NCBI GenBank assembly: GCA_026993525.1
Contig: JALWSS010000225.1
Span: forward strand, 1-34,173
DNA length: 34,173 nt
From: Saprospiraceae bacterium
GTDB taxonomy: Bacteria > Bacteroidota > Bacteroidia > Chitinophagales > Saprospiraceae
Reading direction: 5' to 3'
How positions within the stretch are numbered: position 1 is the stretch's first letter; each line of letters begins with the position of its first letter. This document shows positions 17,408 to 25,117 of the stretch, one piece after another. The notes below the pieces were generated by a model. That model was not told the DNA's origin and searched no databases. It saw nothing but the letters and a program-made list of their open reading frames with translations. Position numbers and translations under genes: made by a program.

Positions 17408-19567
17408 ATGAAAAAAATCTTACTGATGATTGCAGCCCTTGCCATGCTGGCTTCCTGCCGGCAGGAAAGCAACACCGAGCGCAATGCCAATTACCCCCCG
17501 ATTCCGGTCAGCTACCCGGAAACCACTGAGGAAGATGTGGTGGACGAGTACTTTGGAGAGAAAGTCCCTGACCCTTACCGGTGGCTGGAAGTGGACACGG
17601 CCAAAGCCGTGGAAGATTGGGTGAAAGCCCAAAATGAAGTGACCTTTGGTTACCTCAAACAGATACCCTTTCGGGAGGACGTGCGCAAGCGTTACGAAGC
17701 GTTGTTCAACTACCCGAAATACTCCGCCCCTTTCCAGGTGGGGGAGTACTATTTCTTCTCAAAAAATGATGGCCTTCAGAACCAATCTGTCATTTATCGT
17801 CAGAAAGGCCTGGACGGTGCGCCGGAGGTTTTCATTGATCCGAATGCCATCAGCCCGGACGGAACCACTGCCATCAACATCATTGGTGTTTCCGACGATA
17901 ACAAATACCTGGCTGTGAGCCGGCAGGATGCGGGTTCTGACTGGCAACAGATCCACGTTTACGAAGTGGAAACCATGAACAAGCTGCCCGATGAATTGCA
18001 ATGGGTAAAATTCAGTGGTGCCTCCTTCTGGAAAGACGGCTTTTTTTACTCCCGGTATCCGGAGCCGGCACCGGGAACGGAGCTGTCGGGAAACAACCTT
18101 TTCCATTCCATTTATTACCACAAGCTTGGCGATCCGCAGCAAAAGGACAAGCTGATCTTCATGGACAAAGCCAATCCCACTTATTATCATTTCGGCGACG
18201 TTACCGAAGACGGCAGGTATTACATCCTGTACCAGGCCCCCGGAACGGACGGCTATGCCACCCTGTACAAAGACCTGGAGGCTGATTCGGAGTTTGTGAC
18301 CTTGTTTGAAGGGTATTCCAACAAGAGCTCCGTGGTTCACAACATCGGCAGCAAATTTTTGGTGCTGACGGACATTGACGCTCCCAACTACCGGCTGGTA
18401 GAGGTGGACATCAACAACCCCTCTCCAGCCAATTGGAAAGATGTGATTCCTGAAAGTGAGAACCTGCTTCAGTCAGTGGGTACCGGCGGTGGAAAGCTCT
18501 TTGCCAATTACCTGGAAAAGGCCACCGACCGCATTTACCAGATGGAATACGATGGCAGTGGCAAAAAGGAGATCAAGTTGCCGGGCGTCGGCTCCGCCAA
18601 TGCCCCGGGTGGTCGGGAAGAGCACAAAACCCTGTTTTATTCTTTCACTTCCTTCCTTTATCCGCCTTCCATCTTCAAATACGACGTGGAAACCGGAGAG
18701 AGTACCCTTTTTCAGGAAACCAGGTTGAAGTTCAACCCGGAGGAGTACGTTGAAAAGCAAGTGACCTACAAGAGCAAGGATGGCACGGAAGTGACCATGT
18801 TCGTGGTACACAGGAAAGGCCTTCAGATGGATGGCCGGAACCCATGCCTGCTCTATGGCTATGGCGGGTTCAACATCAGCCTGACACCGGGGTTCAGCAC
18901 CTCCCGTATCATGCTGTTGGAAAACGGTGGTGTCTTTGCCATGCCCAACCTCAGGGGTGGGGGAGAGTACGGTGAGAAGTGGCACCAGGACGGCATGCTG
19001 TTGAAAAAGCAAAACGTCTTCGATGATTTCATCGCCGCCGCCGAATACCTCATTGCCGAAGGCTACACCTCCAAAGAAAAGCTGGCCATTCAGGGTGGAT
19101 CAAACGGCGGCCTGCTGGTGGGGGCATGCATGACCCAGCGGCCCGACCTCTATGCCGTGGCCCTGCCGGCTGTGGGTGTGATGGACATGCTGCGCTATCA
19201 CAAATTCACCGTCGGTAAAGGCTGGACGCCGGAATACGGCTCTTCCGGGGAAAGCGAAGAAATGTTCCGTTACCTGCTCAGCTATTCCCCCTATCACAAT
19301 CTGAAACCTGGCACCGAATACCCCGCCACACTGGTAACTACCGCCGACCACGACGACCGGGTGGTGCCCGCCCACTCGTTCAAATTTGCAGCGAAACTGC
19401 AAAAATGCCAGGCAGGGGATAAGCCCGTACTGATACGCATTGAAACAGATGCCGGTCACGGTGCAGGCAAGCCTACCTCCAAGATCATCGAGGAACAGGC
19501 CGACATTTATTCTTTTCTGTTTTACAATACCAACACACCTGTGAAGTACGGCAAGCCGAAGCAGTGA
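17408..19567 (+). CDS. Prolyl oligopeptidase family serine peptidase (S9A) lipoprotein
   Basis: 719 residues. The lipoprotein signal ends in LASC. The N-terminal cap and seven-bladed propeller (about 30-430) include YFGEKVPDPYRWLE, typical of prolyl oligopeptidases. The alpha/beta hydrolase domain carries YGYGGFNISLTP (oxyanion strand), the nucleophile in GGSNGG (Ser565), the acid in DHDDRV (647-651) and the base in AGHGAG (His684). The triad is intact. It cleaves after proline in short peptides; the lipid anchor places it in the envelope. Together with the M1 enzyme it suggests peptide scavenging. The start is the MKK methionine of the signal, 21 bp inside the longest frame. It is followed by a strong terminator. 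Confidence 0.93.
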   Translation: MKKILLMIAALAMLASCRQESNTERNANYPPIPVSYPETTEEDVVDEYFGEKVPDPYRWLEVDTAKAVEDWVKAQNEVTFGYLKQIPFREDVRKRYEALFNYPKYSAPFQVGEYYFFSKNDGLQNQSVIYRQKGLDGAPEVFIDPNAISPDGTTAINIIGVSDDNKYLAVSRQDAGSDWQQIHVYEVETMNKLPDELQWVKFSGASFWKDGFFYSRYPEPAPGTELSGNNLFHSIYYHKLGDPQQKDKLIFMDKANPTYYHFGDVTEDGRYYILYQAPGTDGYATLYKDLEADSEFVTLFEGYSNKSSVVHNIGSKFLVLTDIDAPNYRLVEVDINNPSPANWKDVIPESENLLQSVGTGGGKLFANYLEKATDRIYQMEYDGSGKKEIKLPGVGSANAPGGREEHKTLFYSFTSFLYPPSIFKYDVETGESTLFQETRLKFNPEEYVEKQVTYKSKDGTEVTMFVVHRKGLQMDGRNPCLLYGYGGFNISLTPGFSTSRIMLLENGGVFAMPNLRGGGEYGEKWHQDGMLLKKQNVFDDFIAAAEYLIAEGYTSKEKLAIQGGSNGGLLVGACMTQRPDLYAVALPAVGVMDMLRYHKFTVGKGWTPEYGSSGESEEMFRYLLSYSPYHNLKPGTEYPATLVTTADHDDRVVPAHSFKFAAKLQKCQAGDKPVLIRIETDAGHGAGKPTSKIIEEQADIYSFLFYNTNTPVKYGKPKQ

Positions 19568-19586
19568 GCCGTCTTTGTGTCGGAAA

Positions 19587-19631
19587 AACAGCCCGGAAAT
19601 CTGCATCTGATTTCCGGGCTGTTCCGTTTTT
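19587..19631 (+). terminator. Intrinsic terminator after the S9 peptidase gene
   Basis: A perfect 14-bp stem AACAGCCCGGAAAT (19587-19600) / ATTTCCGGGCTGTT (19610-19623) with a 9-nt loop, followed by CCGTTTTT. It is about 20 bp past the stop codon. Confidence 0.88.
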
Positions 19632-19682
19632 GTCTTAATCCAATCTAAATAAGCCATTAGGAAGTGCCTTTTATCACCTCTC

Positions 19683-19714
19683 TTTTGATTTCATTGATTG
19701 GGTGAATACATTTG
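19683..19714 (+). promoter_or_regulatory. Consensus Bacteroidota promoter of the sdhCAB operon
   Basis: TTTTG (19683-19687), a 19-bp spacer, and TACATTTG (19707-19714) match TTG-N17-23-TAnnTTTG fully at both boxes. The start of transcription would be near 19721, leaving a leader of about 80 nt before sdhC. This is the clearest promoter in the window. Confidence 0.75.
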
Positions 19715-19801
19715 CGCCCCGAAAGTGACCACCAGTGGTGGGGCCGGATTCCGGCAAGTTCCGGCTTGATTCTTCTACAATTACCAATTACACGCAAGCT
19801 T

Positions 19802-20497
19802 ATGGGCTGGTTAGGAAGATTTCTTACTTCCTCCATCGGGAGGAAACTGATCATGAGCCTTACCGGGCTCTTTCTAATTGTTTTTCTGTTGGTGCACCTG
19901 GCAGGTAATCTGCAATTGCTGCACCACGATGGTGGCGAGGCATTTAACCGCTATGCCAAATTCATGACCACCAACCCACTTATCAAAACCGTATCCTATC
20001 TGTTGTATACTTTCATTCTCATGCACGCCATTCAGGGCTGGATGTTGTGGAGTAAAAACAGGGCTGCCAGAGGCAACCAGCGCTATGCCGTTCATGTGCT
20101 CCGGGGAGCTGAGGGCCAAAGCCCCAAAGTTGCCTCGAGGATGGGATGGCTTGGCACCATCATTTTCATTTTCCTGTTGGTGCACCTGTACCAATTCTGG
20201 CTGCAAATGAAGATGGGTGTATTGCCCACCGTCGAGTACGATGGGGTGACGGTGAACAACCTCTACCTGCCCGTGAAAGAGGCTTATACCGATCTGGGCT
20301 TCGTCATCTTTTACGTCGTCAGCATGTACGTGGTGGGTGTCCACTTGTGGCATGGGTTCCAGTCCTCTTTTCAGACGCTGGGATTGAACCACAGGAAATA
20401 CACCCCGGCAATTCGCTTCATCGGAAAAGCCTACAGCATTCTGGTAGCAGTCGGATTTGCGCTCATTCCCATTATTTTCTATTTGAGATATGCCTGA
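19802..20497 (+). CDS. sdhC: Succinate dehydrogenase cytochrome b subunit
   Basis: 231 residues with five hydrophobic segments (about 17-37, 61-81, 112-135, 163-187 and 205-228), the layout of a type B single-subunit di-heme membrane anchor. Conserved histidines lie in the helices: FLLVHLAGN, TFILMHAIQGW, FLLVHLYQFW and VGVHLWHGFQ. It carries electrons between the SdhAB dimer and menaquinone in the inner membrane. The ATG at 19802 is chosen because the preceding in-frame extension shows no helix or conserved sequence and includes the promoter-proximal leader. First gene of the operon, 46 bp before sdhA. Confidence 0.88.
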   Translation: MGWLGRFLTSSIGRKLIMSLTGLFLIVFLLVHLAGNLQLLHHDGGEAFNRYAKFMTTNPLIKTVSYLLYTFILMHAIQGWMLWSKNRAARGNQRYAVHVLRGAEGQSPKVASRMGWLGTIIFIFLLVHLYQFWLQMKMGVLPTVEYDGVTVNNLYLPVKEAYTDLGFVIFYVVSMYVVGVHLWHGFQSSFQTLGLNHRKYTPAIRFIGKAYSILVAVGFALIPIIFYLRYA

Positions 20498-20543
20498 GTC
20501 AATGGTTCTTTCAATCATCTGTTGACCACAAACCAATAACGAT

Positions 20544-22544
20544 ATGCAACTCGAAGGCAAAATACCTCCAGGCCAGCTGGCCGAAAAATGGACCCAATAC
20601 AAAAGCACCATGCCCCTGGTGAGCCCTGACAACAAACGTCGTTTGGATATCATCGTGGTGGGCACTGGTCTCGCCGGCGCCTCGGCTGCCGCTTCGCTTG
20701 GTGAGCTGGGCTACAATGTCAAGGTTTTCACCTTCCATGACAGCCCCCGGAGGGCGCACTCCATCGCTGCGCAAGGCGGTATCAATGCTGCCAAAAACTA
20801 CCGCAACGATGGCGACAGTGTTTACCGCCTGTTTTACGACACCGTCAAAGGGGGTGACTACCGCAGCAGGGAAGCCAATGTTTACCGATTGTCGGAAGTC
20901 AGTGCCAATATCATTGACCAGTGCGTGGCCCAGGGCGTGCCATTTGCCCGTGAGTACGGTGGCTACCTCGACAACCGCTCTTTCGGCGGGGTGCAGGTAC
21001 AACGCACTTTTTACGCCCGGGGCCAAACCGGACAGCAGTTGCTCATAGGTGCCTACCAGGCCATGAGCCGCCAGGTGTCTCTCGGTAACGTGACCCTTTT
21101 CAACCGCCACGAAATGCTGGATGTGGTGCTGATAGATGGCAAAGCACGGGGTATCATTGCCAGAAACCTCGTAACGGGTGAGATAGAGCGCCATTCAGCG
21201 CATTGTGTGATCCTCGCAACGGGTGGTTACGGCAACGTTTTCTACCTCTCCACCAACGCCATGAACTGCAACGTGACAGCCGCCTGGCGGGCAGTGAAAC
21301 GGGGTGCTTTCATGGCCAATCCCTGCTTTACACAAATACACCCCACCTGCATTCCGCAATACGGCGAGTACCAATCCAAGCTGACGCTGATGTCAGAAAG
21401 CTTGCGGAACGACGGCCGGGTTTGGGTGCCGAAAAAAGTGGAAGACGCCAAAGCCATCCGGGAAGGCCGCAAAACCGCCAACGACATTCCCGAAGAAGAC
21501 CGTGACTACTACCTGGAGCGCCGCTATCCCGCCTTCGGTAACCTGGTGCCCCGTGACGTGGCATCCAGGGCCGCCAAAGTGGAATGCGATGCCGGTAAGG
21601 GAATCGTGCCCACCGGATTGGGTGTTTACCTCGATTTTGCTTCGGCAATAGCGCGCTATGGTAAATCCAAAGCCCACTCGATGGGCCTCGAAAACCCCGA
21701 TGCAGACACCATCCGCAAACTGGGCGAAGAAGTGGTCGAAGAAAAGTACGGCAACCTCTTCGAAATGTACGAGAAGATCACCGGTGAAAACCCGTACAAA
21801 ACCCCGATGAAGATTTATCCGGCAGTGCACTACACCATGGGTGGCCTCTGGGTGGATTACAACCTCGAAACAAATGTTCCGGGCCTCTTTGCACTCGGTG
21901 AGTGCAACTTCAGCGACCACGGTGCCAACCGCCTCGGTGCCTCCGCACTCATGCAAGGCCTGGCCGATGGCTATTTCGTCATTCCCTACACCGTGGGCAC
22001 CTTCCTGAGCAAAGAGATCAGAACACCGAAATTCTCAACGGACGCCCCGGAGTTTGAGGAGGCCGAAAAGGCCGTTACTGAAAGGCTCACCAAGTTGCTC
22101 GACAACAACGGCTCCCAATCCGTTGAAAGTTTCCACCGCCGCCTGGGCAAGATCATGTGGGAGTATTGCGGAATGTCCAGAAATGAAGAGGGCCTCAAAA
22201 AGGCAATGGGCCTCATCAGAGAATTGAGAGAAGAGTACCACAAAGAAGTCTATGTTCCCGGCTCCATGAACGAGTATAATCCCGAATTGGAAAAAGCGCA
22301 CCGGGTCGCCGATTTCATGGAACTGGGTGAATTGATGTGCCTCGATGCCCTCAGTCGAAATGAGAGCTGTGGCGGCCATTTCCGGGAGGAATACCAGACG
22401 GAAGAAGGGGAGGCCTTGCGCGACGATAAAAATTACGCTTATGTAGCAGCCTGGGAGTGGACCGACACCGGTAAAGAACCCCGGCTTTACAAAGAGCCGC
22501 TGAAGTTTGAAGCCGTTGAGTTGAAAACCCGCAGTTACAAATAA
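20544..22544 (+). CDS. sdhA: Succinate dehydrogenase / fumarate reductase flavoprotein subunit
   Basis: 666 residues. The dinucleotide-binding loop is [20 protein letters not shown] (36-55). His72 in [11 protein letters not shown] matches the covalent FAD histidine. The active-site loops and the [18 protein letters not shown] segment, with the FAD- and substrate-binding arginine, are present, as is the [21 protein letters not shown]-terminal helical region. It oxidises succinate to fumarate (or the reverse) in the cytoplasm, bound to SdhB. Length is typical of the type B enzymes of Bacteroidota, longer than the enterobacterial protein. It lies between sdhC and sdhB on the same strand. Confidence 0.95.
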   Translation: MQLEGKIPPGQLAEKWTQYKSTMPLVSPDNKRRLDIIVVGTGLAGASAAASLGELGYNVKVFTFHDSPRRAHSIAAQGGINAAKNYRNDGDSVYRLFYDTVKGGDYRSREANVYRLSEVSANIIDQCVAQGVPFAREYGGYLDNRSFGGVQVQRTFYARGQTGQQLLIGAYQAMSRQVSLGNVTLFNRHEMLDVVLIDGKARGIIARNLVTGEIERHSAHCVILATGGYGNVFYLSTNAMNCNVTAAWRAVKRGAFMANPCFTQIHPTCIPQYGEYQSKLTLMSESLRNDGRVWVPKKVEDAKAIREGRKTANDIPEEDRDYYLERRYPAFGNLVPRDVASRAAKVECDAGKGIVPTGLGVYLDFASAIARYGKSKAHSMGLENPDADTIRKLGEEVVEEKYGNLFEMYEKITGENPYKTPMKIYPAVHYTMGGLWVDYNLETNVPGLFALGECNFSDHGANRLGASALMQGLADGYFVIPYTVGTFLSKEIRTPKFSTDAPEFEEAEKAVTERLTKLLDNNGSQSVESFHRRLGKIMWEYCGMSRNEEGLKKAMGLIRELREEYHKEVYVPGSMNEYNPELEKAHRVADFMELGELMCLDALSRNESCGGHFREEYQTEEGEALRDDKNYAYVAAWEWTDTGKEPRLYKEPLKFEAVELKTRSYK

Positions 22545-22591
22545 TCTGACAGGGGGTGGCCCGGCCACTTCCTCCATCAATATTTCAGATC

Positions 22592-23338
22592 ATGAAACTC
22601 ACACTGAAAGTCTGGAGACAAAAAGATGCAAAAGATAAAGGCCGCTTCGAAACCCATCAGGTGGAGGCCAATGAACACATGAGCTTTCTTGAGATGCTCG
22701 ATGTGATGAACGAGCAACTCGTCAGCGAAAAAAAGGAGCCCGTTGCTTTTGAACACGACTGCCGGGAAGGCATTTGCGGAGCGTGCAGCATGGTCATCAA
22801 CGGTCAGCCTCACGGCCCGCAAAAAACCACCACAACCTGTCAGTTGCACATGCGCCATTTCAAAGACGGTGACACCATTTACATAGAGCCCTTCCGTGCA
22901 AAGGGCTTCCCGGTCATCAAAGACCTGGTAGTTGACCGCTCTGCCTTTGACCGGATCATTCAGGCCGGAGGATTCATCTCTGTGAGCACCGGCCAGCCTG
23001 TGGATGGCAATGCGCTGTTGGTCCCGAAAGATGTCGCTTCAAAAGCCTTTGACGCCGCAGCCTGCATAGGTTGTGGAGCCTGCGTCGCTGCCTGCCCCAA
23101 TGCCTCTGCCATGCTTTTTGTCAGTGCCAAGGTTTCTCACCTCGCCCTGCTGCCCCAGGGCAAAGTGGAGGCCACCCGAAGGGTCCGGAACATGGTTCGC
23201 CAAATGGACGAGGAAGGCTTCGGAAACTGCTCCAACGTCACCGCCTGCGAAGCTGAGTGCCCAAAAGGCATCTCCATCGAAAACATCGCCCGCATGAACC
23301 GGGAATACCTATGTGCCTCTTTCTCGAGCGAAGAATGA
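22592..23338 (+). CDS. sdhB: Succinate dehydrogenase / fumarate reductase iron-sulfur subunit
   Basis: 248 residues. N-terminal [2Fe-2S] ligands Cys57, Cys62, Cys65 and Cys83 lie in [15 protein letters not shown] and TTCQLH. The C-terminal domain has [13 protein letters not shown] (Cys158, 161, 164, 168) and the second cysteine group Cys213, Cys219 and Cys223 with the ending ECPKGI, which together hold the [4Fe-4S] and third cluster. It passes electrons from SdhA to the cytochrome b subunit. The ATG at 22592 is preferred over an upstream in-frame ATG at 22556 because the family N-terminus starts with the strand [10 protein letters not shown]. Last gene of the operon. Confidence 0.94.
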   Translation: MKLTLKVWRQKDAKDKGRFETHQVEANEHMSFLEMLDVMNEQLVSEKKEPVAFEHDCREGICGACSMVINGQPHGPQKTTTTCQLHMRHFKDGDTIYIEPFRAKGFPVIKDLVVDRSAFDRIIQAGGFISVSTGQPVDGNALLVPKDVASKAFDAAACIGCGACVAACPNASAMLFVSAKVSHLALLPQGKVEATRRVRNMVRQMDEEGFGNCSNVTACEAECPKGISIENIARMNREYLCASFSSEE

Positions 23339-23356
23339 TTATCGTGAGGAATTGAG

Positions 23357-23432
23357 TCCCGACTTTCGTCGGGAGAGGAACTGAGGAACTGAGGAATTGA
23401 GTCCCGATCCCGAAATTTCTTCGGGATCGGGA
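23357..23432. terminator. Twin TCCCGA/TCGGGA hairpins downstream of sdhB
   Basis: Hairpin 1 is TCCCGAC-tttc-GTCGGGA (23357-23374). Hairpin 2 is a perfect 13-bp stem TCCCGATCCCGAA (23402-23414) / TTCGGGATCGGGA (23420-23432) with a 5-nt loop. Between them the phrase GAGGAACTGAGGAATTGAG repeats. The second stem could end transcription but has no T run. These belong to the recurrent intergenic palindrome family of the window. Confidence 0.5.
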
Positions 23433-23498
23433 CGTGATGATCGATACCCCTCCATCAATCTTATGTCCGTGAATTATCTCCTCTGGAAAAGAATATTG

Positions 23499-24000
23499 AA
23501 AACAGGAGCTAACCGAAAGTTAGCGCCTGTACGGACATCAGGCGCTGACTTCGAGTCAGCTCCTGAATTAATATCCAAAGCAAAAGGAGTTGAAAACAGG
23601 AGCTAACCGAAAGTTAGTGCCTGTACGGACATCAGGCGCTGACTACCAATCAGCTCCTGAATTAATATCCAAAGCAAAAGGAGTTGAAAACAGGAGCTAA
23701 CCGAAAGTTAGCGCCTGTACGGACATCAGGCGCTGACTTCGAGTCAGCTCCTGAATTAATATCCAAAGCAAAAGGAGTTGAAAACAGGAGCTAACCGAAA
23801 GTTAGCGCCTGTACGGACATCAGGCGCTGACTTCGAGTCAGCTCCTGAATTAATATCCAAAGCAAAAGGAGTTGAAAACAGGAGCTAAGCGGAAGTTAGC
23901 GCCTGTACGGACATCAGGCGCTGACTTCCAGTCAGCTCCTGAATTAATATCCAAAGCAAAAGGAGTTGAAAACAGGAGCTAACCGAAAGTTAGCGCCTGT
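23499..24000. repeat. 94-bp tandem repeat array (about 5.3 copies) with REPIN-like inverted hairpin pairs
   Basis: The same AAAACAGG anchor recurs at exact 94-bp steps (23499, 23593, 23687, 23781, 23875 and 23969); the sixth copy breaks off at about 24000, and a degenerate unit may precede the first. Each unit carries a 63-nt structured core (copy 1: 23503-23565) of two inverted 27-nt hairpins with a 9-nt linker, then a 31-nt spacer containing TAATATCCAAAGCAAAAGG. The copies differ at only a few bases, so the array is recent or homogenised. The whole unit is conserved with no variable spacer, so this is not CRISPR. The frames across it translate as a repetitive peptide without gene signals. 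Confidence 0.9.
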
Positions 24001-24035
24001 GAGGGCTCCGCATGTACCTGTGAAAAAATCCGCCG

Positions 24036-24129
24036 GCTCGTCACAAGCTCCGCTCGTTGACTCTATGTACATCGGCCAGAGGCCGCTACTTATGTCCGCC
24101 ACCGAGCAGAGCTCGGGGCGAGCAGGGGC
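24036..24129. repeat. Multi-hairpin element, copy A
   Basis: It starts with a 26-nt segment (24036-24061) shared at 23 of 26 positions with 24243-24268. Then come CGGCC-aga-GGCCG (24073-24085), CTACTTATGTCCG, CGAGC-aga-GCTCG (24103-24115) and AGCAGGGGCG. The order of parts matches copy B though the stem sequences differ. It follows the broken end of the 94-bp array. Confidence 0.6.
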
Positions 24130-24242
24130 GTTCTTTTGTTTTTCTAATGCTTTTCATTAATAACGTTACAAATGAGTGATGAGCAGGACCAGCGGTTCAT
24201 TCTTTGAAGTTTACTACCAGTTTGACTACAAAAACCCTCTCT

Positions 24243-24350
24243 GCTCGTCACGAGCTTTGCTCGTTGACGCATGTAAGTGGCGGCCTCCCGGCCGCCGGCC
24301 AATAAGACGTTTCACTGACGACCTGAAGGTCGTGTTACAGGGGCGCTACC
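24243..24350. repeat. Multi-hairpin element, copy B
   Basis: It begins with the 26-nt segment shared with copy A, then ATGTAAGT, a strong GGCGGCC-tccc-GGCCGCC hairpin (24279-24296), an AATAAGACG linker, ACGACC-tgaa-GGTCGT (24318-24333), and AGGGGCGCTACCCC. The helices sit in the same order as in copy A but with other sequences. From 24340 to 24400 it continues into more GC-rich inverted words (CGCCGGCGCCGG). Confidence 0.6.
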
Positions 24351-24399
24351 CCGCCGGCGCCGGACCGGTCCCGAAGAAATCACGACTTATGCACCGAGG

Positions 24400-24560
24400 G
24401 CAAATTGTACTCATCTGTTATTCAAAATTAAATACATTTAAACTTTGCCATTTTTTAATGAAAATGTTGGTTTCTCTATTAAAACAAAAATTTAAAAACT
24501 ATAATATACAGAAATTCAATCATTTAAAGTTTTTGCTTAGTGCAAAAGTCGTATGAATAT
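24400..24560. other. AT-rich gene-free stretch
   Basis: About 160 bp of very AT-rich DNA (runs such as AAAACAAAAATTTAAAAAC) between the GC-rich hairpin elements and the 147-bp array. The only open frame starting with ATG inside it is about 32 codons (from about 24459) and lacks support. It could be remnant foreign DNA or simply degraded intergenic sequence. Confidence 0.5.
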
Positions 24561-24566
24561 CGGGGT

Positions 24567-25041
24567 CATAATCCCCATAATCCCAACTTAACCACAGAGT
24601 AATCGGAGTGAAAAACAGAGTTCAATCCCGAGACAAGCTCGGGACCAACTGACAACCGACCCCGATGCCGATAATTATCGGCACGGGGACAACCGACAAC
24701 CAAGATAACCCTTCATAATCCCCATAATCCCAACTTAACCACAGAGTGATCGGAGTGAAAAACAGAGTTCAATCCCGAGACAAGCTCGGGACCAACTGAC
24801 AACCGACCCCGATGCCGATAATTATCGGCACGGGGACAACCGACAACCAAGATAACCCTTCATAATCCTCATAATCCCAACTTAACCACAGAGTGATCGG
24901 AGTGAAAAACAGAGTTCAATCCCGAGACAAGCTCGGGACCAACTGACAACCGACCCCGATGCCGATAATTATCGGCACGGGGACAACCGACAACCAACAT
25001 AACCCTTCATAATCCCTCATAATCCTCATAATCCTCATAAA
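24567..25041. repeat. 147-bp tandem repeat array, three full copies plus a partial
   Basis: The CACAGAGT anchor ends at 24600, 24747 and 24894, giving a period of 147. Each unit has CATAATCC words, a CCCGAGACAAGCTCGGG hairpin, and a 16-bp perfect palindrome GCCGATAATTATCGGC (24667-24682, 24814-24829 and 24961-24976) nested in CCCCGAT...ACGGGG. The copies are almost identical. A trailing run of CATAATCC words (about 25008-25041) ends the array just before the susD terminator. No gene is seen in it. Confidence 0.88.
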
Positions 25042-25057
25042 CAACCCTTCAAAACCA

Positions 25058-25090
25058 GAAAAGCCGCTGCGATATCCGCAGCGGCTTTTC
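25058..25090 (-). terminator. Terminator of the susC-susD unit
   Basis: A perfect 13-bp stem GAAAAGCCGCTGC (25058-25070) / GCAGCGGCTTTTC (25078-25090) with a 7-nt loop, 28 bp past the susD stop on the minus strand. On that strand the stem ends in GCTTTTCTGGTTTTG, giving a modest T run. Confidence 0.7.
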
Positions 25091-25117
25091 ACGTTCAAGC
25101 TTCAATCAGTTCCCCGA

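Noticed and set aside
20544-22544. L-aspartate oxidase or another flavoprotein instead of SdhA
   Set aside because: The gene is between a di-heme cytochrome b anchor and an SdhB with all cluster cysteines; the length fits type B SdhA.
23499-24000. CRISPR array
   Set aside because: The entire 94-bp unit is conserved; there are no unique spacers and no cas genes.
23397-24160. Open frames giving repeated KTGANRKLAPVR-type peptides
   Set aside because: They are translations of the palindromic tandem repeat, with no start region or neighbours that support a gene.
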